Below, in pieces: positions 1 through 12,524 of a stretch of DNA of 64,000 nucleotides (its first letter is position 1; the number at the start of each line of letters is the position of its first letter). The notes beneath the pieces were generated by a model. It saw nothing but the letters and a program-made list of their open reading frames with translations, was not told the DNA's origin and did not search any database. Position numbers and translations under genes: made by a program. This DNA is from Whitmania pigra. Taxonomy: Eukaryota > Annelida > Clitellata > Hirudinida > Haemopidae. The stretch covers positions 425,001-489,000 of the forward strand of contig JAJTWR010000356.1 of assembly GCA_021613335.1 (NCBI GenBank), written 5' to 3'.

Positions 1-3000
1 GCATTTCTCAAAATGTCCTCAAACACTCACTAATGAGTTCACGGGATGACCTTTCCGCTGAAGATTCGCTGTCGACGATTTTTTTGTCACCGACTCAACA
101 AAACAAACAAACAAACAGCAACAACACAACGAAACAAAACATTGATTTGACTTGTGTCATTCTTTGTGAAAGTCACTAATAATAGGTAATGGTTTGATTA
201 ATAACTTAATTTAACATTTAACTTAACTGAACTTAATTTAATTTCTTTTCATTAATTTGCAACGTTTTAGGCAGGCAAACGTCCGTGCGGTAATTACTTT
301 TAAAGTAAAAATAATGTCATTTAGTGGTAAACGTTAACCAGTGTTAATTAACTCATCAGGTTAAGTATCACTGCTTAACCAAGATCGAGAGATCGATTGC
401 CAAATGGTGAATGAAATTAAAGTTCATTGAAGGGGAAGAAAATATCGACTTGTTTCCTCGACGAAGATGAACAGCAACAACAAACAGCAAAGTTGTTGCT
501 GATCAACAACAACAACAACAACAACAAAACAGAAGAAAGCTTTACTTTGTATTTTAAAACACTGAAATGTCGTTAAATTCCCAGCGTGGAGGAACATGCA
601 TCTTCGTTTGTTTCAGCGGAGAATTCTCAAATCAAAGGGAAGCACTTTAATGTGGAAAGAGGTTTCGGCAGTTCTCGAACGAATCTCTTTTGTAGAGTGC
701 TTTAGATAATTACTCGGTTGTCCGTTGAAACCGAATCCAGTTGATGATGAAAATCTTTCTCATCTTTTCACTGCATTCCTTTCTTCCGACGATCGCTCCA
801 GCGTCACACGCTCCACATCCATCCTGATCAGGAGCAAGAATTTGGATTTATTTCCTGGTGACTAATTTGAAATTTTTAATTTTATTTCATTCATTCTTCC
901 CTCTCAATGATTCTCTCGTTCAATGCAATGAAATGAAATTGGCCATTCGGGACTGATTGGGTTTCTTAAGCCGTTGCAATTAATTGGGTTTATATAATTT
1001 TGAAATGGAAATTATGGGATAACGTATAAGATTAATGACGTCACTAAATTTTAAAATTATGCTAGGGTTTGATTTTAAAGAAAGTCAAAAAGGTTTTAAA
1101 ATATTTAAAGGTTGTTGAATACCTTATCAAGGAACTCTTATGAATAAGAACAGTCCTTTTTAATGCTTTAATCAAATATTCAAGCTCCCACGAATGATTG
1201 GAAGAACTTCGGAATTTCAAAATTAATTCTTAAATTAAGACGAACTTACAGAATTTATCAAATAATTTATTAACATATTTAGTTACTTTATAAGCAGACT
1301 TCACGTTACACAAATGTTACACGAAACTGGTCACTTATCGCAACTAAGCCTTGGTCTCTTTTTATTAAGTGAGTTCACACAGGGTTCAACTTGATGACCT
1401 TGAGGTCAGGGACTTTTGACATTGCCAGATCGAAATTCTTCCATTTCGAAATTGTCTGATTACGGAGGTTTACTCCTGATGACGCTTGAATTTATTTATT
1501 TTTATGGAAAAAATAAAATTAGCAATTGCATTTTTTAAATTAATCTAGTGAAAGTACTTTGCAATGTTTTGAAGTAGTCGATTCTTGGCAGACTACACAG
1601 TCTCGCAGAAAGTACTTGATTTTAATTCCGTTGTTTTTTTATTTTTAAAGATAAGAGTCTAAAAATAAAACTAATTAGCTGCCAACTATACATCCTCATG
1701 AAATAAATCCTATTATTTAACGATGAAACGCGAATATCCAAAATCATATGCTATAACTTCATTATCTCGGGGCTCCATTTTGAAGATTTTAGCAAGTTTT
1801 TATTTAGAATTTCATTAATTGAAATCTACTGCCAGATTCTTACGCGCCTTTCATTTCATCATTTGTCAATTAATTAATTCACGTAAATCTTAATATTTTT
1901 TATATTAACATTTATTTTCTGCAGTTAATTTTTATTACCGGCGATCGCAGAACGTATAAATCTCCGTAGAGTTTGCGTTCCCTTTGTCTAAAAGATTTAA
2001 TTTCGTCGCAACTACTTTGAATCTTGAAATTTCTAACGCTTCTCCTGAGAATTTTCGGCGCACAAATTTCATTTCCAGCAGTTTTTTTTTCTTGGCCCGA
2101 AATTGTCTGAGGAGAAATTTTTAGCCTCAACGCTGGTGACATCTTATGACGAGAATCTCGTGATAAAAACCTCTTAATTCCTGCTCGTCTCATGCATCAG
2201 GAATGAAATCCCGGGATTTCAGAGCACTTTTTTTTACATTTTTCTGAGATTATCTTAGAAATCCAAGCATAACATGTGTGATATATTTTACAGAATAAAG
2301 TCCTCAACTTTGATAGCGAAAGATAATGAATACAATAAAAATAAATTGTCAGATTTTTAATCAAAAAGACACAGATGCCATTTCTAGAAGCAATTTGTCA
2401 GAATTACAAGCAGGACATGAACTGCGGAAGAAAGCCTTCAAGTAAAAGAAAGGCTTTCAGTGAAGGCTAAAAGATTGGAACATTGGAACACGAGATTAAA
2501 AGGATGGAGTGATTGATCTGATTGTTTTCGGTTGGTCGATAAGGGGCTGATTGATAACTTCTGCTAGCCCAGTAAATCATTCTAAAGGCTATTTGAAATT
2601 ATAGCATAAATTTCAATAAGCTTAATAAACCGCTAATAAATCTTTAGCATTTATTAACTTTTTCAATTAATATAACAAATTTCGAGCATTAATTAAAAAA
2701 CATTATATAATTAATTTCATGTGATTAATAAAACGACATCCCCAAGGTAGAGTAGAAATCTCTCGCAACGTCTGCGATAATAAACATTGTGTTCGATCGC
2801 ATTTGCACAGCAATAAATTCTAATTCCATATTCAAGATAGGAAAGTCGATACAAGCCTCCCTTTTCTGAGGTTTTTTCTCCTTGTTTTCCATGTTTTTCC
2901 AGGGTCCTGGCTGGATTTACGACATCACTGCAAACAAACTCTTACCCAAAATACTGAGAAGGGTTTAAGACGATGTCCGACCAAATGTATTAGAAAATTG

Positions 3001-6000
3001 ATGACAAATTGCCGATTTCCCTGCAAAGGGGAGGTAATTTTGGTGGGGATGTGTGGGAAAGAGCAGATTCAATAAAAGGTCCTCTCATGTTTTATAAAGG
3101 TTAGCCCTCCTTTGGAAAAAGCTGAAATGGCCTCCTCGGGTAGGGGGAACAAGTGAAAAATGGATGTTCTTTGTTTGGATGACCCAAACCCAAGTTAGTA
3201 ACGAACCACCCCACTAATTCGCAACGATCTCCAAGCCTAAACAGCGTCACGGACCCTCGACATCTATCATCAAGTTCAGCGACGACTTCAAGCAGTAGTG
3301 ACTTCATTTCACCAAACAATCAGATCGATTTGTACAATTTTTATTTCTTCCCTCCCACAAAATTTCTCACCAGACAACTGTATGACCACACAATCTTGAA
3401 GTAAGACACAAATAAAGCAATGTAACATGCAATACTTCTAGGCACTTACAGGTTCATGTGAGGAAAACAATAGCGGTCTTCAAAGCATTGTGCTCATGGG
3501 GAATGAAGACAAATCATACAAAATGCATTTCAACTAATAATTACATATTCACTAAAGTATGAAATCCAAATGGTGAAAATGACAAAAGGCACCTAAATGG
3601 TTGCTTCCTTGAAACAAACACAGCGATTCAGAACAAACGACGGAATCTCAAAAGCAAATGATTGCAGGTGATGTTCAAGGCAGTTAACCCAGACGATGGT
3701 AAAAGGTGCCGATTCATTTGTTTTAATGCACATTACATCATGACATGATGATGCTCAGAAAGAAATGAGGAAGTGATGAAACAATTATTTAGTCATTTTA
3801 CTTGGCCACAAAATTAGAGTAATGATAATCTCAAAAATCATTGGACTAAAAACTCATAACTAATCCACACGTCCACCTACAGAGAGAATTAGTGCGATAG
3901 TAGGTCAATCTTATTGAAAGCTTTAATTTCACCCAAGCAAAATAATAATAATAATAACATGTAATTAGCTTAGTGCTCTGTAATTTAACATAGACAAAAT
4001 AATATTAAACCAAAGTGAATTCCAAAATAATTACTCTTAGGAACAACAATAAAGCACAAGATATTCAGAAAGATATATGTGAATGAAAGTGGATACCCAA
4101 AAAAAAAACAGTCGTCAAGATCATCTCGCATTCATAACAATTTATAAAAATTAACTTAGACAAAAACGAAAACGAAAGTTGTGTGATTTTGACTTTTCTT
4201 TGCAAACAAACCTGCAGGCGACAAAAGCGAAATAGAAAAATATAAAAAATTAAATATAATTAACTATAACTTAATTATAACTAGAAATGAACACAAGCAT
4301 TCGAACTACTATCAGGTAAAAGTTCAAAAGTTCAAATCGAAGGCACAAAAACATGATAGCAATTGATGGAATCTCATTCAGAAACTTCATTGACCCTCGT
4401 GAAAAAGCCGAAATGAGTCCCCAATTCGTTTTAGTCGATGGAATAAACTTTTGAAGTTGTCAAGAACAACTCTAACAAAACATTTCCCCTAGCAATAACA
4501 TCTTGCAGCAATATCAAACTTCACAGCTATGAAATTTAATATAATTATCAGAACAATGACAACAATTCAATAATGCTTAGCACCAGAAAAGATATGCACT
4601 ACAAAGTTCTCAGTTGAGGACTATGCTGAAAACATGGCTTTCTATAAGCCACCTGACGATTCTTTGTGTCATTTGTAGAACCTCTTAAGAAAAGTTCCGG
4701 GTCCTTTACTGCTCGGTAATCATGCCAAACGTGCCTTGTGGAAAATGACTTCTTCGTCAACTCCGCAGGAATTATGATGAGATGAGTAGAAGTGACAGTG
4801 AAGTTAATAATAATAATAACAATAAGCTTTGGAGAAAAACAAGATCTTTTAAGTCTAGATGATGTCACAAATATTCTTGTGAGGAAATGGACTGCAACAT
4901 CAAAAACAGGTTAAACCCAAATGTAGAGTGATTCAGCTGTGAACAATTTAGATGTCAGCAATGGTTCCTTCTGATGCAAAACAACGTTTTTTTTGTTTCT
5001 GCTAGAAGTCCAAGGAAGGTGTTGCTGAAAGAGATTGGCACACATTTAGAGCAATTCACTTCTGGGTTATGTGGTTAAAGTCTGTGATGTGAAGCAAAGC
5101 CGCTTCGGTCGACCCCAACAATGAGTCAATTGGCACATCAGATGAATTGTAAAAAATAATATTAATGCTTGCTAATCCCCCCGGAGTGATGTCACGGAAT
5201 GCTAATGTCAACAATATTTTAAAACCCTTGAAAACAAAGTCCTGTCAAATTTTTACATTTCCAAGCATTTGAAATTGAGCTATTTGAATATGGAAGCTGC
5301 AACACAAAAAATACCTTTAATTATTTATCAATTAAAAATGTCAAATTCATGCAATTTCTACCACATCCCTACATTATCCTTAGCATTAACTGATTTAACT
5401 TACATACCATTAACTGATGCTTCTTGTTCATGTACACGAGTCAAATCATCAGTTTGACTTCCAAGAAAAGAGGTCTTCACCAAATTTCCTTCCCTGTGGC
5501 AAGTCTTTAGATTTATGGTGCGGTTCTCATACAAGGTGGGTCTTAGGTCAATGGGACTCCGGTCCAGTAATGACCTTGGATACTTAGGCCTGACTCCAAG
5601 CAAGGTGAACAAATCATCTATCAACGCCTATGAAAAGTTTGAATAGCTATTTAAAAAGACTCGGCTTTTCTTAAATAGCTAAAAAAATCCAATGACGGAG
5701 TTGCGATTACATTAGGTTGTATTATTACCTTGCTTTCTCCCATGGTTGCATGGCGATTATGATATCTTGTCTTGAATGATTTAGTCAATCTTTGGCAGAC
5801 TCTAAACCGTAAAATATACCACCGCAACCGCCAGTTGGGTGGGGATAACCTCATTTACTCTACGATACACTAAAGACGAAGTGCCATGAACTTGTTTCCT
5901 ATTTTAAAAATATCTTTAAAAAAATCCTAAGGATTAAAAAAAAATATTTCAAAAAATTGCAAAACTTCCAAGCCCCTACTATAGCCCAGCTCCAACAACA

Positions 6001-6089
6001 AAATTAAATGACGACAAAAGTAGAGATTAGTTCTTTTTGCTTACTTTATTCAACATGCAATATTTACTAGTTTTTTTATTATTATTAGA
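1..6089. other. Left flank, no supported gene
   Basis: AT-rich sequence without an open frame that I recognise or can connect by splice sites. A CAA-rich stretch lies at about 470-530. The longest frames (1912-2193, 4599-4868 and 5400-5624, all on the minus strand) have no recognisable motif and low-complexity composition. The block may include untranslated or regulatory sequence of a gene to the left, but nothing in it shows this. Confidence 0.5.
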
Positions 6090-6114
6090 AATCTCGACAC
6101 AGGTCAAACAACTT

Positions 6115-6725
6115 AAAACAACAACAATTCGAAGGAGTCGGTGGTGACCTCTGGTTCTTTGGTCTGAACATGGCGTGAGTACTGGACAATTGAAGTTACC
6201 GAAGCATCCACTTAAAGTCTGATGTCATAATCATGTTGGCTCTAATTCTTCGATAGGACAACGATGGAAGCCTCAGTTTTCTCAGCCTATTCTCATAACT
6301 CCTACAAGATCTGACTAATTTTGTTGCACGTCTCTGAGCTTTTTCTATTTAGGCAATAAGACCCAGTCGGTAAAGATTTGCACAGCATATTCCAAGTGTG
6401 ACCTCACCAGGGACTTGTAGAGACAAACAAACGCCTCTTCAGATAAATGCCGAAAGTGTCGTGCAATGATTACCAGCAACATCCCAGCTGGTTAGGATGT
6501 GTTCCATGAATGTGAATCTGGCATCTACAACCACTCCCAGATTGGTTATTGAGCTGACCACTGGAATGTTGCAAGTACATCCCCCTGAGTCTCTGATCAC
6601 GTATTTAACACACTACCTTGGGCAAACCACTTTGGCAACCCTCACTGGGTCAGAAAGCTTGTCATTCACTCTAACTGCAAAGCAACGATTGATCAGGTAA
6701 TTCTCTATCCAGATCTGACCTATTT
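6115..6725 (-). mobile_element. Fossil non-LTR (LINE) reverse-transcriptase fragment
   Basis: Reading the minus strand in several frames gives, in order, pieces typical of the C-terminal half of CR1/Jockey-type LINE reverse transcriptases: a W-I-x2-Y-L segment followed by V-x-V-N-x2-L-S (about 6640-6715), an L-G-V-V-V-D-A segment (about 6520-6545), a Y-K-S-L-V-R-S-H-L-E-Y-A segment (about 6385-6430) and a Q-R-R-A-T-K-L-V segment leading to an R-L-R-K-L-R-L-P-S-L run (about 6225-6340). The pieces are separated by stop codons and frameshifts, and the catalytic YxDD region is missing, so the copy is dead and internally deleted. Clade assignment is an inference. Confidence 0.75.
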
Positions 6726-6827
6726 CCTAGAAGTGACATACAGTACTGGTGTTCCTCAAATTAATAAACAGAACTCCCGACAAGCAACAAAAATGTTAAC
6801 GTTCACAAACATAACTAGGCTGGAAAC

Positions 6828-6833
6828 TTTATT
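6828..6833 (-). terminator. Candidate poly(A) signal of brambleberry
   Basis: AATAAA on the minus strand, 306 bases beyond the brambleberry stop codon at 7139. It is the first canonical hexamer I noticed in the right orientation. The mRNA end itself is not visible. Confidence 0.4.
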
Positions 6834-7138
6834 TAGAGTAGTGTGCGAAGCTACGAAAAAGTAATAGTTAAACATGAAGCACATCGACACTAGTTAAATA
6901 AATACCAACTCTGAACAAGACATGCAATTATTAATTGTAAATGAAGGCATGTAAATTAAGATTCCATCTGACTGGTGAAATTCATAATGATGTTTCAATT
7001 CAGACTATATCAGCAGCTGATGTCGCTTATAATTAAATAAAAGATCTTTAAACTCTGCAAAGAGGCTCTAAACAAACCCAAAGATTGGTCAAAATCACAT
7101 AGTAAATAAAAAATATGTCAAATGCAATCGCCTGAAAA

Positions 7139-10100
7139 TCACAAATGGCTATCATCGGCCAAATTGATGTGTTTGTGGCAGTACGGGGATCCTTCTTGGC
7201 AGGGAAGTTTGCACGGCAAACCAGTCCTGGTTAGAGAGTTGCACTGGGGACGAATGGAGCGGTTCAAGAAGCTTTCATTCCTGTTTAGTTTAAAAATTTC
7301 TGTAAAATTGAAAATTCACCAAAAAAAGAATATATAATTGCAACTTAGTGTTATAATAGAGATCGTAACTAATTATTATAATAGATAAATAAATAACAAT
7401 AACAAATTAAAAAATAAATTCTCAACAATGAAGTTCAAGAACTAACATCCTTGAAGGACTCTTGTTCCTCTTAGGAGTTGATGTTCTTGCTGGAGAATTA
7501 TTCCTGCTGGATCTGGTGCTTCTGCTCTCAAGCTCTGCCAGATCAAAATCTCTCAACAAATGTCTCTTCACACTCTTCGGCTGTTGAATGACAAGAAATT
7601 AATTAAAGACAGAATTTAAACAAATTAAATGACAAAATAAAAATAAAGTTTAATAAATTGACCGCGATTAAACATGCTACGCAAAAAAAAACTTCCATAA
7701 AGTCAAATAAATAATCTCAGACTGAATGTCAACTTAAAAAGACCTATTAAAAAGTCATAAAATAAAATATTGAAATAAATAGATTATTGATGAAGACAAA
7801 AGAAAACTCACAGTTCTTGCAGGGCTGTTTGTGGTTGATCTTCTTCTTTGCCTGCTCGGGGTTAAGGGAAGAAAAGAGGTGTTTGCACCAAGAGCATCTG
7901 GGAAAGTCAACCCATGATCCACATCGTCGTTCTCTTCGCTGGAAAAATCCTCTGTTCCATGGCGAGGGATTTTGCGAACGGCCCCTGTATTGAGATTTAC
8001 TGTTAATAATAGTCGTAATTTAATGAATCCTCCAAATTAATGGAGACCAGATATTCTGAGAGCATCCGAAAAACTCATTCATCCGCCCATTGTTTTATCC
8101 ACCCAGACTCATTCGCTCACCTTCCTCTGATAGCATCTTCAGAGCCTCCAGATACCTTTGAACTTTATCATCATCTGTGTTCTGCCTGACTCTGCTTATC
8201 AATGAGAGTTTAAGGATTAATGTCACATGTTATGAATTGGATGCAAATTGATTCAAATAATTCTCACTCGGTGTTATCGGTCGAATAATCCCGGATGGCC
8301 TTGCCATCTTTCCTCTCAGTTCTTTTCCTGATATGGCTGACCGGTGTTATGTAATAGCCTGAAACAATTAATTGAAAAATGATTACTTCATTGTAACGTA
8401 GAGTCCATTATGCTGGATTGTTAATAATGCAATTATTCATTTAAATAATCTATTATTAGAGTAATGATTATTCTAAATGAATGTAAATATTAGTAATCTT
8501 ACATTTCACATTTTAGTATATTAATATTCTTATATTTCATATTCTATTATTAATCTTGCATATTAACTTCACATTCTGTTACTCTTAAAATCATCTGAAT
8601 CATTACTAACATCACCATCAGAAACTTAATAAGAAACTCACCGACGATGAAGAAGAGCAAAGCCATGGTGAGGCTGGAGAATGTAAGTGACTGTCCGCAA
8701 TAAGTATGCGAAGCAATGTTGCAAAAGACGAGAAGTAGCAGCAGAAGCTTGAACATCGAGTGGATGTTGAAGAAGGCCAGTAAAATGAGAAGTCCGAACG
8801 CGTACAGGATGTGGAGGCTGACTTTCAAGAGGAACTCTATGTCCTTACCTAATTAACAATTTATTAATTATTAATAACATATTAATATATATTACCTTTA
8901 AATATCATTAGTTAGTACTGTCCCTATCTGTTTAATAAATTATTAAATATATGTTAATGTAATACCTTAAATATTATTAGTTAGTGATATTTTTATTATT
9001 GATGACCAATTTCAAATACATGATCTTTGTTCATCATTTTGTGAAATATTTAAGTATATTGAACAAAAAATATACATAATATCAATATCATAGAAGCAGC
9101 TCTGCATTACGTTACTATAATCTATCGACTACTCGCCACGATAAGTAAACGGTAATTTGCAAACAAGAGTAAATGTTCCAACCGCTCGTGTTGATGTAAA
9201 AAGACACGATGTCCATCTTTTCGTGGAAAAAGTCCTGAACGTCTCGAATCAATTCCGCCAGGTACACGACCGAACCGTTGATGACCTTGAGATTCTTCAC
9301 CACGTCTTCGAAGTGCTCATCCGTCTGCTCCTTCAAGACCTTGACCTGATTACTTCCTTCGTCCAGAGTCTCGATGACTCGTTTGGTTTCCGAGGCGATG
9401 TGACCGATGTCGTCCATCAGTTCGACGTGCATTTCCGACTGGACGCGAGCTTGGTTCGAGATTTGCTCGGTTGCATTGTCTGTCGATGCAAATGAATATG
9501 GTAGCATTGTACGGTTAAATGTTATCATGTGTGGATGAAGTTAGATTTAATTGTTTAATAATGTTAATGTTTATTTAATTAGCCAAGATTTTACATTAAC
9601 AAATAAAATGGTAACACAATGTCTCAAAGATTCAGACAAGCTTCTAATTTAAAATATTTTACAAAAAATTGCCAAGTTACCAAGACTATCTTGGATCTTT
9701 TCAGCGATGTTCATGAGCTTCACGTTCTCCATGGAAATGAGTTTCTGTTCCTCGAAAAGCTGTTGTCTGTTCTTCTCGATCTGAGCTTCAACTTGTTGCT
9801 GAGCTTTCGTCATTTCGAGCTGGTTGTCAAGAAGAGTAGCTTGTCCGTCCTGCACTCTCTTCATCACATCTTCTGTCAGTCGTTGAAGCATTATGTGGCC
9901 AATCTGAATATTTATGGTGACATTGAGATGAACTTTTTAGAAATAAGAATTTTTTTAGTAATTTAACCAACAAAAGAGTTTTTAAAAAAAACATAAAGAA
10001 AAATATACAAGCTAGTTGAGAGGGTTCAATGTCTCATGTTCACAACCCAGCTGCCGCAAGCACGGTTACATATTTTTACAATTACAATTACTTAAATATG

Positions 10101-11051
10101 AAAGGTCTAAACCTCCATTTCTCTGAGACTCTTCAGTTGTTCCTCAGACGATTCAACCAATCTGTTGACAGTCAGTTCAGTTTTCAGTCTAAACTGCTGA
10201 TGCCTGATTTGATAGCAGACGCTTCTCGCTCTGTTGGAAATGATTTGATAGGCATTCCACACGGTTTCATCCATGGCACTTGTGCATTCCTTCAGTTCCT
10301 GTTGAAAAATTCCAGTTAAACTAAATGAGTTTTATATAGATTTTTACAAAATAAACTTTCATCAACATTACTTTTTGAAGCGTTGAAACTCATTGAAAAA
10401 TTATTACTCACCATGTCAGAGGTGCACGGGTAAGTTCTACGTCCTTCCACTCTTGACTGGCAATTCATGAGCCTCACTGACAGTTTCGACAATTCCTCTT
10501 CAGACATGGATATGCAGGAGCCCTCTAACTCACTCATTACCTGCAAGGAATTAACAGTTGCGTTATTAGTTCAATTATTTACGTTTAAAATAATTCAAGT
10601 AAAAAATTTAGTACTGCTTGCACGAAATTAATAGAATAAATTATAAATGATGCAATTCATTTTAAAATACTTTCTAAATTCCATGCATCAAGTGACTATA
10701 AAATACTGGAAAAATAAAGCATTTCATGTGGTTAATTGATATAATAATAATTATCTTCAAATTCTCGGTGGATCATATGACAAATTTCAAAATAACCATG
10801 TGGAAGCAACTGTCCAACTGGCTGAGTTGACTTATAGAAAGCGACTCTTGCAAAAGACGTTCGTCCACTGTCTTGATTTCAAAAGGTACATGTTTAAACT
10901 TTGGGTCTTTTGCATTATTTACTGCTTCGAGAGTATTTTCCTGGGCATCATTCGTTGTGTCTTCTGAGCTTTTTCCACCGAAAAACCAAAAACCAAACGC
11001 ATCGGGTGTCGCAATTAAAAGCAAAATGACGAGCACTTTTAATAAAGGCAT
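7139..11051 (-). CDS. bmb: Brambleberry (Kar5/GEX1-type nuclear fusion protein)
   Basis: Eleven exons give 642 aa: 11051-10797, 10540-10412, 10298-10113, 9903-9681, 9479-9165, 8848-8642, 8358-8268, 8194-8121, 7984-7812, 7580-7447, 7280-7139. The protein begins with a signal peptide (MPLLKVLVILLLIATPDAFG). It is followed by the Kar5-type cysteine region (L-D-S-C, G-S-C, N-C, Y-P-C, E-C around residues 80-140), a long coiled coil in exons 4-5, and a strongly hydrophobic exon 6 with two or three membrane segments. The tail is basic and Ser/Arg-rich, ending in a cysteine-histidine motif (C-x5-T-R-x-G-x2-C near the C-terminus, then Y-C-x2-H). Family members act at the nuclear envelope in pronuclear or nuclear fusion: yeast Kar5, plant GEX1, zebrafish Brambleberry. 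The donors of introns 3 and 5 (GTTTAG, GTTTGC) are weak, so the exon 5/6 boundary is the least certain. It is divergent from the gene at 11279. Confidence 0.88.
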
Positions 11052-11278
11052 TTTCAAGCTAGGTTTAAATATCCTAACAATAGTCAATCGAAATTCGCGC
11101 TCGGGTATCCCTGTCAACAAAGATAAGTAATGTTTTAGCAAACTGTAAATTTTAAACAAATTTAATTTTTTTAATTGTAAACTTAATATTATTGTTAAAT
11201 TAATTTAAAATTGATTACACTTTAAAACGTTTCTAATCATGTTTACGATCTAGCGTTTAAAAGTAACCGTGCGTGAAG
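11052..11278. promoter_or_regulatory. Divergent 227-bp intergenic region
   Basis: Only 227 bases separate the start codons of brambleberry (minus) and the SMIM29-like gene (plus), so both promoters and 5' UTRs must lie here or in unseen upstream exons. It is AT-rich, with no clear TATA box that I would defend. Shared bidirectional promoter function is inferred from the spacing only. Confidence 0.5.
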
Positions 11279-11996
11279 ATGGAAAGCCAAAATGAGATAA
11301 GTAGATCTACTATAACTTATCTCGCGGATAAAGCGGTACCGTCACACCTGACGGTTGATATAATGTCGAATGGCAGCCTATTTACAAATTTTAATCAAAC
11401 TTTAGCTACCCCAACTTCTGATGCAATGCGCGATTTTCTCTATGTTTTGATCGGTCTTGGAGTATTTGTATGCTTGGGGATTGTTTCAGTAGCGGTAAGT
11501 TTATTTTAAGTTTGATTGCATCAAGAGTATCGAATTTCAATTTTTGAATGTATAATTTTCACATATTTCACAATGATTTTCAAACTAATGTTGATAATAT
11601 TTGGCTCAATCGGCCTTGTCAGGTAATAATATTTATCAGAAGAAATCAGTGAGTTGAATATGCTACTTTCAGCTGCATGGTATCCTTAATGCATGCTTTA
11701 AACGTCATTTTGAGTGAATCATTGGTCTGATTTGCTTTGTTCTTTGTGCTTATTCGCTTATTTTGAATTGATTTTGTTAAGCTGTGATCCATTTGTTTAA
11801 CGCTTCTATGATCCTCACATCATGGAGACAATTCCTTCATTTAAAAATAATTTTGTGCAGTAGAATGGAAAGGATTCGGCATCACCTCATGCCGATGTAC
11901 AGTTTCGAAGCTGTCGATGAGGAGCCACACTGGGAAATCGATCTACTTGAAGATGACAGAGAACAACAGATTGCTCTAAATGTTCTTACCATTTAA
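11279..11996 (+). CDS. SMIM29/C3orf18-like small single-pass membrane protein
   Basis: Three coding exons give 125 aa: 11279-11494, 11623-11648 (26-nt microexon) and 11861-11996. The N-terminal ~45 residues are polar with N-x-S/T sites. A transmembrane helix (from about FLYVLIGLGVFVCLGIVSVA) is completed by the microexon, which adds a short Ile-rich stretch and two arginines. Directly after it comes R-x-R-H-H-L-M-P-M-Y-S-F, the signature seen just inside the membrane in vertebrate SMIM29 (C6orf1) and C3orf18, then an acidic tail. Without the microexon the phases do not match and a stop follows. The start codon is the first ATG in the exon. Function of the family is poorly known. A poly(A) signal follows at 12412. 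Confidence 0.8.
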
Positions 11997-12411
11997 GTTA
12001 TTTGAACTTTTCTTGCGTGGAATATTAGAATAATTAGAATGTCTACTTTGCAGAGAGCTACCATTTCGAATCTAATGCCATTAAATTGCAATTTAACAGG
12101 CAACGTATGAAATCCATTCAAGACTGAAGTTCCATTCCAACAATCCCTCAGATGTTTAGCTACTGCCAGAATTCATCTTTCTACGAACTGCCTCTCTGAT
12201 GTCAGCCACATAGATTTTCATGACATCTTTCAGATTTCAAGTGTTTTTTAAATTTGTACATTTGATTTTTGTATTTGATTTAATATAATGCCAAAGCAGC
12301 TTTCTATTGTTAATCTAATTTGGGGCTGTTTTGAAAATGTTTTTCAAAAATTTGATGAATTTATGTTTTGAAGCTCTTTTTAATAGCTTTTTTTGCCTTT
12401 CTGTCACTTTG

Positions 12412-12417
12412 AATAAA
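12412..12417 (+). terminator. Poly(A) signal of SMIM29-like gene
   Basis: AATAAA, 415 bases after the stop codon. The converging Kelch gene has an ATTAAA variant on the opposite strand at 12448-12453, so the two 3' UTRs probably abut or overlap. Confidence 0.55.
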
Positions 12418-12524
12418 CAAAATTTTGATACCAAGAGAAGCATAATTTAATGATATGAAAAAGTTGACTAGATCATTGCATCACTGATGATGATGCGGAA
12501 ATGCACGAGCATACAACAAAGTCA

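Noticed and set aside
1912..2193. 93-codon ATG frame on the minus strand
   Set aside because: No motif, no neighbouring compatible exons and base-rich composition. Such a length is expected by chance.
9157..9495. 112-codon plus-strand frame
   Set aside because: It is antisense to the coiled-coil exon of brambleberry, which has the supported reading.
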